Of a DNA stretch of 64,000 nt, positions 51,069-59,236 are shown in pieces. Location: contig CAXXWT010000003.1 in assembly GCA_963674685.2 (NCBI GenBank), positions 930,001 through 994,000 on the forward strand, given 5' to 3'. Within the stretch, counting starts at the first letter, position 1; each line of letters opens with the position of its first letter. Source of the DNA: G963674685 sp963674685 (GTDB taxonomy: Bacteria > Lernaellota > Lernaellaia > JACKCT01). Made by a program: the position numbers and the translations under genes. The notes beneath the pieces are model-generated. The model worked only from the letters and a program-made list of their open reading frames with translations, was not told the DNA's origin and did not search any database.

Positions 51069-52958
51069 ATGCGTTTCAAAATCCGGCTCATGCCCCCGGC
51101 CGCGCTGTTGGCCGCGCTTATTGCAGCGCTGCTCGCCATGCCCGCGGGATGCGTGAAAAATACCACAAAACCCGACGTCCTGATAATTTGCGTGGATTCC
51201 TTGAGGCCTGACTTCATGGGCGCTTATGGAGGTGAATCCAAAGCCAGTTCCCTGATGGACAACGTCGCCAAAAAAGGCATGCGCTTCGACAATGCCTATA
51301 CGACCGCTCCTTGGGCTCTGCCGGCGCTGGCTTCGATTCTGACGGGATTGTACCCTTCCGAACACGGAGCCATCGACGATAAGCTGCCCATAAGGTCCAA
51401 ATCGCCGACTCTGGCGGAAATAATGCGTGAAAACGGCTACAAAACCGGCGGGATAAGCGCGCACCATCTGCTCGGCAAGGAACACGGTTTCGGAAGAGGA
51501 TTCGATAACTACTATCAACTCATCGGCTCCAATTCCGATGCGCTCGTCGATAGAGCCGTGCAGTGGCTGGATGATAACGAGGGACAGCCCAAATTCCTGT
51601 TTTGTCATTTAATGGACACGCACGCTCCCTACAAACCCCCGGCCAGCCTCGTGAGCAAATACTATCCGCCGAATATCAAACCCATTCGCGGAGGAATGAC
51701 CGAAACCCTGTCCATCATGGAGCATTGGCCGACCCCGGAAGCCGCGGATGCTCTTGAAGCCGTCAAAGCCTTGTATATGGCCGAGATCGAGCATACGGAC
51801 CGGGCTTTGGTGAAGTTGATACGGTATCTTCAAAAGAAACGGATGGATAGAAAAACCCTGATCGTCATCGTATCCGGCAATGGCGAGGAGTTCATGGAAC
51901 ACGGCCTGATGAATCATGGCTTTTCACTTTATCGCGAGCAGGTCAATATCCCTTTGATCATTTCATGGCCGGATAAATTTCCCGGAGGCGCAAGTTCCAA
52001 GGAATATGTCAGCCTCGTGGACATCATGCCGACGATTCTCGATATCGCCGGCGTCGCGATCCCCGGGGAGATTCAAGGTTCCTCCTTGAAAGGGATTTTG
52101 CAAAGTTCCGTGGATAACGCCGGAACGGCAAGCCTCGGGGATAGAGCGTTACTTATCGAAACCACTCGGCGGGGACCGGACCGCGTGGCGGTGATAAAAG
52201 ACGGCATGAAATATATCGAATCGCCGGATTTCGAGATTAACGGCTGTGAAATGGGCAGCCGTCTTTACGATCTCAGCGAGGATCCCCTGGAACAAAAAGA
52301 CCTTCTGCCGGACATGCCGGACAAGGCCGGCGAATTCCGGGAACTGATCGACGAAAGCGGTTTGTTCGTGAAAAACCGCCTCTGGTCGATTCGCTTTGCA
52401 AATTCCGATACACCGAAAATTTATTCCGGTTCCCTGGCGACGAGCGGAAAATTTTTGACGGCCTATAAAAATTCGGTAAGATTTGTATCGCGACACGCGG
52501 GCCAGGTGCTATCGAGAGACTTTCTCATGACGCGAAGCGACCGGAAAATACGCTACGCCGCATCCGCCGAGTTGGGCGACAACGGCGTCCAGTTCGTCGT
52601 CGAACCCGAAGGCGCTCTGGTTCAGGCCACGCTGCTCGTCAACGGACGAAAAATCCCCGCTCAGATAAAACTGGGGGAAGGCGGCGACAATCCGGATTCG
52701 ATCCCCTTTGCCCTGGAAGACAAAGGATCGGCAAAAGTCGATCGGAAATTCACCGGTTATTGCGTCTCGTCCACGCCGGTATACATCAGCAAAAGCGCCG
52801 TGCCGGGTTATGAAACCGGCGACGCCATTTTGCCGACTCTGGATGTGCTGCGCGGCGTGAAAGAATCACTGGATCTGTCCGGCATCGACGAACTGCGCGA
52901 TTTGAGCCGGTTTTTCAGCGGAGACCAAACGCAAACGCAAAACGATGATCTGCTTTAA
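51069..52958 (+). CDS. sulfatase-fold lipoprotein lacking catalytic residues (pseudoenzyme)
   Basis: A 629-aa alkaline-phosphatase/sulfatase-superfamily protein from ATG 51069 with lipobox PAGC (near residue 28). The fold is clear (DVLIICVDSLRPDFMGAYGG, ILTGLYPSEHG, FCHLMDTHAPYKPP, EEFMEHGLMNHGFSLYREQ). But the nucleophile position is Ala83 (PWALPALAS) with Leu87 instead of Arg/His, and the metal-binding DH of TSDHGEEF is replaced by Gly270-Asn271 (SGNGEEF). It is therefore unlikely to hydrolyse sulfate or phosphate esters. It overlaps the intact paralogue by 14 bases, so a binding or regulatory role is likely. Confidence 0.82.
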   Translation: MRFKIRLMPPAALLAALIAALLAMPAGCVKNTTKPDVLIICVDSLRPDFMGAYGGESKASSLMDNVAKKGMRFDNAYTTAPWALPALASILTGLYPSEHGAIDDKLPIRSKSPTLAEIMRENGYKTGGISAHHLLGKEHGFGRGFDNYYQLIGSNSDALVDRAVQWLDDNEGQPKFLFCHLMDTHAPYKPPASLVSKYYPPNIKPIRGGMTETLSIMEHWPTPEAADALEAVKALYMAEIEHTDRALVKLIRYLQKKRMDRKTLIVIVSGNGEEFMEHGLMNHGFSLYREQVNIPLIISWPDKFPGGASSKEYVSLVDIMPTILDIAGVAIPGEIQGSSLKGILQSSVDNAGTASLGDRALLIETTRRGPDRVAVIKDGMKYIESPDFEINGCEMGSRLYDLSEDPLEQKDLLPDMPDKAGEFRELIDESGLFVKNRLWSIRFANSDTPKIYSGSLATSGKFLTAYKNSVRFVSRHAGQVLSRDFLMTRSDRKIRYAASAELGDNGVQFVVEPEGALVQATLLVNGRKIPAQIKLGEGGDNPDSIPFALEDKGSAKVDRKFTGYCVSSTPVYISKSAVPGYETGDAILPTLDVLRGVKESLDLSGIDELRDLSRFFSGDQTQTQNDDLL

Positions 52959-54879
52959 TAAGAAAAGACAATTAAAACTGGCGGGTTGCTTCTTTGTCGC
53001 GTTGCTGATGCTTTTTTCAGCCGGCTGCAATACGAAGAAAATCGACAAACCCAACGTAATATTGATTTCCGTCGATACGCTTCGCGCCGATCGTCTCGGC
53101 TCATACGGCAGCACGGACGGCGCCACGCCGGTCATGGATCTTCTCGCGCAAAAAGGCGTACGCTTTTCGAACTATCGAACGTCCTCGCCCTGGACGCTGC
53201 CCGCGCACGCGTCGCTGTTTACGGGTCTTTATCCCACGGAGCATCGGGCCGTCGACGATGGCGTAAAAATCAAAAATGACGCGAAAATGCTGACCGAGCG
53301 CTTCAAAGAGGCGGGATATGCGACGGGCGCCGTCGTCACGCATTATTACGTGGGCTCCGATTACGGATTTCAAAAGGGATTCGATGATTTCATCCCCAGG
53401 GAAAACGCCACCGCGGACGTTGTGGCCGACCAGGCGGTTTCCTGGGTCAAGCAACATCAAGGGAATTCCTTTTTTCTTTTCCTGCATTTTTTCGATCCGC
53501 ATACTCCCTACGAGCCGCCCCCGACCTTGCGGGCCAAGAGGATTCCGCAAACCGGCTTCCCGGTTATCGGAGATACGAAGGACGTTCTCGATGTCGTGCA
53601 TGAGCGCTACGGCGAAAATAATCCCTTGATGGTCGAGGCGCTGAATTCCCTATATCTCGGCGAAATCGAAAATGTGGACCGGGCTCTGGGACGCTTCCTG
53701 GGATTTCTCAAATCGCTGGACATGAAAAACACGATCATCGTGCTGACAAGCGACCACGGTGAGGAGTTCATGGAGCACAGGCTGATGGAGCACGGCTTCA
53801 CGCTCTATGAGCAGCAGCTTCGCGTTCCTCTGATCATTTACTGGCCGGAAAAGTTCAAAGGTCCCAAAGTCGTCGATACGCCGGCGAGCATCATCGACAT
53901 TCATCCGACTCTGCTGGATTTGACGGAACTTGAGCCCACGCAAAATCTCGCCGGCAAAAGCCTGGCGCCGCTGCTCACGGGACAAAACCTTCAGGAAAGC
54001 CTGGCCGACAGAGTGTTGATTGCCGAGACAAGCCGCCAGGGGCCGGACCGCGTGTGCCTGATAACAGACAACAAGAAGTATATCTATTCCCCGACTTTTC
54101 GATTGAGCGGCCGCGTGATTCAGCGGGAATTATATGATTTGCAAGCCGATCCGGAAGAAAAAAACAACCTGCTGGAAAAATCGCCGGAACTTGAAAAACC
54201 GTGGCTGAAAACGCTCATGGACATGAATCTTTACATAAAACGCAACCAGTTTTCGATTCTTTTTGGGGGAACACAAAAAAGCGTGAAGTACGAGGGCGAG
54301 GTTGCGACCAAGGGAAGCTTCATCAGCGCCTTCAAAGACAACGTCATTTACGATACCGATGAAAACAGGGAAATGATCAGCCTGGAATTCGGACTGCGCA
54401 AGGCGGAAAACAAGCTCAATTTTATGGCCCTGGGTTCGGACGGAGAAAACGGGATTCACTTCGCCTTGGAACCGGAAAAGTCCCCCGTGAAAATCAACTT
54501 GCTCGTCGACGACAAGGCCGGGCTTGACCTGGTGGACTTTGGCTCGGACGCGAAGAGGCATCCAACGCAAATGCCGTACGAACTTCCCGATGATCTGCGT
54601 GGGAAACGGTCGTTTCCCGACGGGGCGGGATATCATATCCGGTGCGAGGAAATATTGATGAATCGATACGTGACGTCCCGATTCGAAATTGGGGATCAAA
54701 TCGAGATGAGCGAAGATATGAAAAAGACTTTGAAATCCCTCGGTTATCTCGCCGGCGAATCTTTGCCCGCCAAAAAGAGGATCAAAACTTCCGACAATCC
54801 CATGTTCGAGTTCAACGGGAAAGAAATCGACTACAAGTGCCTTCCCCTGATGGATGAAACCCCGGTCCGGAATCCATGA
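52945..54879 (+). CDS. sulfatase-family lipoprotein (intact paralogue)
   Basis: A 644-aa lipoprotein (lipobox FSAGC near residue 28) of the sulfatase superfamily. Metal and catalytic motifs are present: VILISVDTLRADRLGSYGS, Thr84 and His88 in SPWTLPAHASLFTGLYP, FFDPHTPYEPPP, and Asp270-His271 in VLTSDHGEEFMEH. The nucleophile is Thr rather than Cys/Ser, so it needs no formylglycine and may be a phosphatase or phospho-group transferase. The C-terminal 200 residues are a beta-rich extension shared with the upstream protein. Its start lies inside the end of that gene, indicating coupling. Confidence 0.85.
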   Translation: MICFNKKRQLKLAGCFFVALLMLFSAGCNTKKIDKPNVILISVDTLRADRLGSYGSTDGATPVMDLLAQKGVRFSNYRTSSPWTLPAHASLFTGLYPTEHRAVDDGVKIKNDAKMLTERFKEAGYATGAVVTHYYVGSDYGFQKGFDDFIPRENATADVVADQAVSWVKQHQGNSFFLFLHFFDPHTPYEPPPTLRAKRIPQTGFPVIGDTKDVLDVVHERYGENNPLMVEALNSLYLGEIENVDRALGRFLGFLKSLDMKNTIIVLTSDHGEEFMEHRLMEHGFTLYEQQLRVPLIIYWPEKFKGPKVVDTPASIIDIHPTLLDLTELEPTQNLAGKSLAPLLTGQNLQESLADRVLIAETSRQGPDRVCLITDNKKYIYSPTFRLSGRVIQRELYDLQADPEEKNNLLEKSPELEKPWLKTLMDMNLYIKRNQFSILFGGTQKSVKYEGEVATKGSFISAFKDNVIYDTDENREMISLEFGLRKAENKLNFMALGSDGENGIHFALEPEKSPVKINLLVDDKAGLDLVDFGSDAKRHPTQMPYELPDDLRGKRSFPDGAGYHIRCEEILMNRYVTSRFEIGDQIEMSEDMKKTLKSLGYLAGESLPAKKRIKTSDNPMFEFNGKEIDYKCLPLMDETPVRNP

Positions 54880-55007
54880 AAACCGGAAGCCGCGCACTAT
54901 GAACGCGGCGCTCATCGCCGCGGTAAATTATCGATCTTGGTCATTATGGATTTAAAGCCGCCAAGGGAAATGGTATAGATGCAACGGCCATTTGCTCGGG
55001 AGTCTTC

Positions 55008-56018
55008 GTGCGCTTTATCGATGAAGTAAAAATTTTCGTAAAATCCGGCGACGGCGGACACGGATGTGTGTCGTTTCGCAAAGAGAAATTCGTGCCCAGG
55101 GGCGGGCCTGACGGCGGCAACGGCGGCCACGGCGGCGATGTGATCATCGTGGCCGACAGCCAATCCATGAACCTGTACGATCTGCAATACAAAAAACACT
55201 TTCGGGCAAAACGCGGCGTCAACGGCGGCTCATCCGACCGGCACGGGAAGAACGGTCAAAACATTTATGTTCACGTTCCGCCGGGTACGGTGATCTACGA
55301 CGCCGATAAGGAAAATATTCTGGCCGATCTCGATGAGCAGGGGCAGGAATTCACGGCCGCGAAAGGCGGCGGCGGCGGGCGCGGCAACGCCTATTACGTC
55401 AGTTCGACGAATCGCGCGCCGCGTCAGGCGCAGGACGGCAAGCCCGGTGATGAAAAATGGCTCGTTTTGGAACTCAAGCTGATCGCCGACGTCGGCCTGA
55501 TGGGATTTCCGTCCGTGGGCAAAAGCACGCTGATTGCCGCGATCTCCAAGGCCAGTCCGAAAATCGCCGCCTATCCCTTTACGACGCTGTCGCCGAATCT
55601 CGGCGCCGTCGACCGTAATTCGCAGCGGAAATTCATCGTGGCGGATATACCGGGTCTGATCGAAGGCGCGCATCTCGGAGTCGGATTGGGCCACAAGTTT
55701 TTACGCCATATTGAAAGGACCAAGGTTCTCGTTCATTTGATCGATCTTGACCCGCAAAGCGGACGCGATCCCATAGAGGATTACGAGGCCATGAACCGCG
55801 AACTGGCAAAGTACGATGAAAAACTCACGGACAGGCCGCAGATCATCGCCGCCAATAAAATCGATCTTCCCGGCGCCGGGGAAAACTTCGAGGCTTTCGC
55901 CGGCTATTGCCGCAATCTCGGACGTGAAGTTACGTCCATCAGCGCCAAAGACGGAGTCGGGCTGGACGAACTTCTTGACCGCGTGGAAAAACAACTCGCC
56001 AAGATTACGGACGAATAA
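55008..56018 (+). CDS. obgE: Obg-family GTPase
   Basis: A 336-aa Obg/CgtA protein starting with GTG 55008. The Gly-rich Obg fold fills residues 1-158 (KSGDGGHGCVSFRKEKFVPR, GGPDGGNGGHGGDV). G motifs: GFPSVGKSTLIAAI (G1), FTTLSPNLGAV (G2), VADIPGLIEGAHLGVGLGH (G3), ANKIDLPGA (G4) and SAKDG (G5). It helps late 50S assembly and the stress response. rplU-rpmA, common upstream neighbours, are absent here. It lacks the C-terminal extension of some orthologues. Confidence 0.96.
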   Translation: MRFIDEVKIFVKSGDGGHGCVSFRKEKFVPRGGPDGGNGGHGGDVIIVADSQSMNLYDLQYKKHFRAKRGVNGGSSDRHGKNGQNIYVHVPPGTVIYDADKENILADLDEQGQEFTAAKGGGGGRGNAYYVSSTNRAPRQAQDGKPGDEKWLVLELKLIADVGLMGFPSVGKSTLIAAISKASPKIAAYPFTTLSPNLGAVDRNSQRKFIVADIPGLIEGAHLGVGLGHKFLRHIERTKVLVHLIDLDPQSGRDPIEDYEAMNRELAKYDEKLTDRPQIIAANKIDLPGAGENFEAFAGYCRNLGREVTSISAKDGVGLDELLDRVEKQLAKITDE

Positions 56019-56031
56019 AACTTCCCGGAAA

Positions 56032-57048
56032 TTATTTTTGACAGCAGGAAGACGGGACGTCTTTTTGGGGATCATCCATAAACGCATCGACGCCGGAAAA
56101 TTTCTTTTGATGGCTCATCAAGACCACCGCGCCGACGAGTACGGCGAACCATAGCGTCGCCATGCGGATGATCAGCGTGGCCGCTCCGGCGCCGGCCTTG
56201 GACAGGGGATCGCCGTTCATCATGGCGGAATTTTGGAGCATCGCCAGAAGCGAACCGTCGGTGACGCCCAGGCCGCCCGGGGATACGGAACCCACGATGG
56301 TGCCGAAGGCGTAGATAAAGGAGGCGGATAAAATGTCCGCGCCGCCGCCGAGAAGATGCGCCACGAGATACATGCCGGTGCATTCGCACATCCAGGAAGC
56401 GACGGACCAGGCCGTGGCGACCAGCAGGGGAACGAGGCCCAGAAGCGTGGCCATGCTGTCGTACATGGTGTGCAGTTTCCCCGCGAACCGGCCGACGACG
56501 GGGAGCTTTTCCAGAATTCCGATGAAAAACAGGGAAAGGCGGCGGTTTGCGATTATGAAAATGAAACTCAGCAAGATAACACCGGCCAGGATCAGGATTT
56601 TATAATTTCCGGTCGCCAGAAATCCGATACCGCTCATGGATATGATGAGAAGGGCCAGAAAATCCGTCAGCCGTTCCGCGACGACCACGGGCATGGAGCG
56701 GCTTATTTCAACGCCCGCGCATTTTTTCAGAAAATAGCTTTTGAGAAGTTCCCCGACTTTGCCGGGGCTGATGGTCATGGTGAGACCTGAGAAAAAAACC
56801 ACCAGGCTGTCGGACTTGGAGCACTGAACGCCCAGGACGCGTAAATAGTAATCCCATTTCATGAAACGCAGGACGTAATTCAAAAAAGCCAGGGCCAAAA
56901 CGACGGGCGCCCAGATCCAGGGGAAGGCGTAGAATGCGTCCACTACGTCTTCCCATCCGGCGTAGATAATGACCGACAGGTATACGAGGACGCCAAGCCC
57001 CAGGCCGATGATGAATTTACCGCGAAATTTCGTCAGACCAGGCAGAAT
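56032..57048 (-). CDS. flippase-like integral membrane protein (UPF0104/LPG synthase TM type)
   Basis: About 335 aa with eight or more helices and the motifs GLTMTISPGKVGELLKSYFL, MPVVVAERLTDFLALL and VGSVSPGGLGVTDGSLLAML, typical of the AglD/MprF-N family. The first in-frame standard start is GTG 56943, but the frame continues upstream without stop and encodes a further membrane helix (KFIIGLGLGVLVYLSVIIYA). AGAAAGGA just after the degP stop positions a start at ATT 57048 or CTG 57045. The N-terminus is therefore assigned with a non-canonical codon. It is 12 bases after the HtrA gene on the same strand. Confidence 0.75.
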   Translation of the reverse strand: MLPGLTKFRGKFIIGLGLGVLVYLSVIIYAGWEDVVDAFYAFPWIWAPVVLALAFLNYVLRFMKWDYYLRVLGVQCSKSDSLVVFFSGLTMTISPGKVGELLKSYFLKKCAGVEISRSMPVVVAERLTDFLALLIISMSGIGFLATGNYKILILAGVILLSFIFIIANRRLSLFFIGILEKLPVVGRFAGKLHTMYDSMATLLGLVPLLVATAWSVASWMCECTGMYLVAHLLGGGADILSASFIYAFGTIVGSVSPGGLGVTDGSLLAMLQNSAMMNGDPLSKAGAGAATLIIRMATLWFAVLVGAVVLMSHQKKFSGVDAFMDDPQKDVPSSCCQK

Positions 57049-57060
57049 GGAATCCTTTCT

Positions 57061-58431
57061 TTAAGGAAGTGGGAAGGAAAGATAATATCCATAGGACCCG
57101 CGCTGAACCAGAACGACCGTCGAAGTTTTCAGACGAAGCGCCGCGACGGCTTTTGCGAAATCATCTTCCGTACGCAAAACCTTATCATCCAGCTCCAACA
57201 GGGCGTCGCCGGGACGAAGCCCCAGTTCGGCGGCGGGGCTGCCTTTCCTGATGCGGCGGATGATGATCCCCGTTCCTCCGGGCAGACGCAATTGAGAAGC
57301 TTCGCTGTGCGTCGCCTTGGAAACCTCGATGCCCAGCAAAGTCCGGGAGTAGGGCTTGACCATATTTTTGGGAAAACCCGTCGGGACAACGCTGCGGCTT
57401 ATTTTTTCGCCCCGGCGGTCGAGTTTGAAAGTGACTTCGTTGCCGACGGTGTAACCCAGGATAACGCTTTTATAGGCGTTGAGTTGGTCGACCTGATGCG
57501 GACCGACCGCCTCGATAATGTCCCCGACCTCGATGCCCGCTTTATGAGCAGGGGACCCGTCGAAAATCAGAGAGACGTAAAGTCCCTTCGCGCCGTCGTA
57601 ATTAAGAGCGCGGCGGGCCGTCGTCGTCAATTCCTTCACGCGAATACCGAACCAGCCGTAATGGACTTTGCCGTAACGGATCAGATCTTCGACGATTTGT
57701 TTGGCCGAATCAATGGGAATGGCGAAACCGATGCCCTGGCCCTGACCGAAAATCGCCGTATTGATCCCGACGACTTTGCCGTCGATGGTCAAAAGCGGCC
57801 CGCCGGAATTCCCCGGATTGATCGATGCATCGGTCTGGATGAAATCCACGTAAACGTGTTGCTCGGCCTGAATCGTTCGATGAAGGGCGCTGATAACCCC
57901 CGTGGTGACGGTATGCGACAATCCGAAGGGATTGCCGATGGCGATCACCGTTTCGCCGATCATCAGCGTTTTGCTGTCGCCGAGGGGCGCCGCGGGGAAG
58001 GGGCCGTCGCCCTGAATTTTCAATACGGCCAGATCCAGCGCTTTTTCCGCGCCGACGACTCCGGCGGTGTATGAGGTCCCGTCCTTGAGCGTCACCTTGA
58101 TGCGCCCGGAACGGAGTATCACGTGCGCGTTGGTCAGGACGTAACCCTTCGAGTCGATGATGACGCCGCTTCCCAGAGGCGTTTCCTGAATGCGATTGGA
58201 TTGGCGACTGTCGAAAAAATCCCGAAAAAACTTCTCATAAACGGGATCGTTAAAGTATGAAAAAGGGCCTTCGCGGCCGATCCGTTGCTGCGTGGAGATA
58301 TTGACAACGGAAGAACCGAGTTTCTGCACGGCTTCGACGACGGGAGTCACGCGGTTTGCCTGCGCGTAAGCGAATGAAGACATCAACACAAGGAAAATGG
58401 CGAGTATGAGCGTATGGCGAGCTATCTTCAT
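57061..58431 (-). CDS. HtrA/DegP-family periplasmic serine protease
   Basis: A 456-aa protease: signal peptide (cleaved after SSFAYA), trypsin-like domain with His103 (LTNAHV), Asp133 (ALDLAVLKI) and Ser209 (NPGNSGGPL), then two PDZ domains (about 255-345 and 360-456; KGLYVSLIFDGSPAHKAGIE, GTGIIIRRIRKGSPAAELGL). It degrades or chaperones misfolded envelope proteins. The catalytic triad is complete. Confidence 0.93.
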   Translation of the reverse strand: MKIARHTLILAIFLVLMSSFAYAQANRVTPVVEAVQKLGSSVVNISTQQRIGREGPFSYFNDPVYEKFFRDFFDSRQSNRIQETPLGSGVIIDSKGYVLTNAHVILRSGRIKVTLKDGTSYTAGVVGAEKALDLAVLKIQGDGPFPAAPLGDSKTLMIGETVIAIGNPFGLSHTVTTGVISALHRTIQAEQHVYVDFIQTDASINPGNSGGPLLTIDGKVVGINTAIFGQGQGIGFAIPIDSAKQIVEDLIRYGKVHYGWFGIRVKELTTTARRALNYDGAKGLYVSLIFDGSPAHKAGIEVGDIIEAVGPHQVDQLNAYKSVILGYTVGNEVTFKLDRRGEKISRSVVPTGFPKNMVKPYSRTLLGIEVSKATHSEASQLRLPGGTGIIIRRIRKGSPAAELGLRPGDALLELDDKVLRTEDDFAKAVAALRLKTSTVVLVQRGSYGYYLSFPLP

Positions 58432-58562
58432 TTCAGCCTCCAGATCATCGGCGCACGTTTTTTTGCGCCAAATCCGCCCTTTATGTCAAGAAGCGGTTGC
58501 GGAAATTCACATCTTCAACATAATCGCGCGGTAGATAATTTCATTAAATGTAACAGGGAAAA

Positions 58563-59228
58563 ATGAACTGCGCCAATAAAAAGCGAAAAGACCGCAAGTG
58601 GCACTTGCGCGTGTTCAATGCCCTGGTCGGTCGCTTCGGCCCTTTGCGCTGGTGGCCGGGAGACACGCCTTTTGAAATTTGCGTCGGCGCAATTCTCACG
58701 CAAAACACCGCCTGGACGAACGTGGAAAAAGCGATTGATCAGTTAAAGGCCAATGACGCGTTGGATTCTTTTCGCATGCATGAAACGCCGCCGGAGAAAC
58801 TGGCGCAAATGATCAGATCTTCCGGGTATTACAATCAAAAAAGCATCAAATTGAAAAACTTCGCCCGTTTTCTTGTCGAGAATTTCGATGGCGACATCTT
58901 GAATATGAGCCGGTGGAAAACGGAGCGAATACGCCGGGAGTTGCTTGCGCTTAAAGGCGTCGGCCCGGAGACCGCCGATTCGATGATCCTGTACGCGCTG
59001 AACCGAAAAGTATTTGTCATCGACGCCTATACAAAACGGATCTTCTCGCGAAAGGGAGTATTTGCGGAAGATATCGCATATGAGCAGGCGCGAGCGCATT
59101 TCGAGGAAATCCTGCCGCGCCGTGTGCGCCTGTATAATGAATTCCACGCGCAGATTGTGAAGCTCGGAAATAATTATTGTAAAAAAAGCCGGCCGCTGTG
59201 CGATGACTGCCCGATTCAATCGTTATGA
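58563..59228 (+). CDS. endonuclease III-family DNA glycosylase (HhH-GPD)
   Basis: A 221-aa HhH-GPD protein: FEICVGAILTQNTAWTNVEK, hairpin LLALKGVGPETADSMILYAL and catalytic Asp in FVIDAYTKRIF. The EndoIII lyase Lys (GRKTAN) is Glu here (GPETAD), as in MagIII-type monofunctional alkyladenine glycosylases. The Fe-S loop has Cys206, Cys213 and Cys216 in the Nth spacing C-x6-C-x2-C, but the fourth ligand (x5 later) falls exactly on the TGA stop at codon 222. After TGA comes TTT then another TGA. Either the cluster lost one ligand by a nonsense change or it uses three Cys. Confidence 0.87.
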   Translation: MNCANKKRKDRKWHLRVFNALVGRFGPLRWWPGDTPFEICVGAILTQNTAWTNVEKAIDQLKANDALDSFRMHETPPEKLAQMIRSSGYYNQKSIKLKNFARFLVENFDGDILNMSRWKTERIRRELLALKGVGPETADSMILYALNRKVFVIDAYTKRIFSRKGVFAEDIAYEQARAHFEEILPRRVRLYNEFHAQIVKLGNNYCKKSRPLCDDCPIQSL

Positions 59229-59236
59229 TTTTGAGG

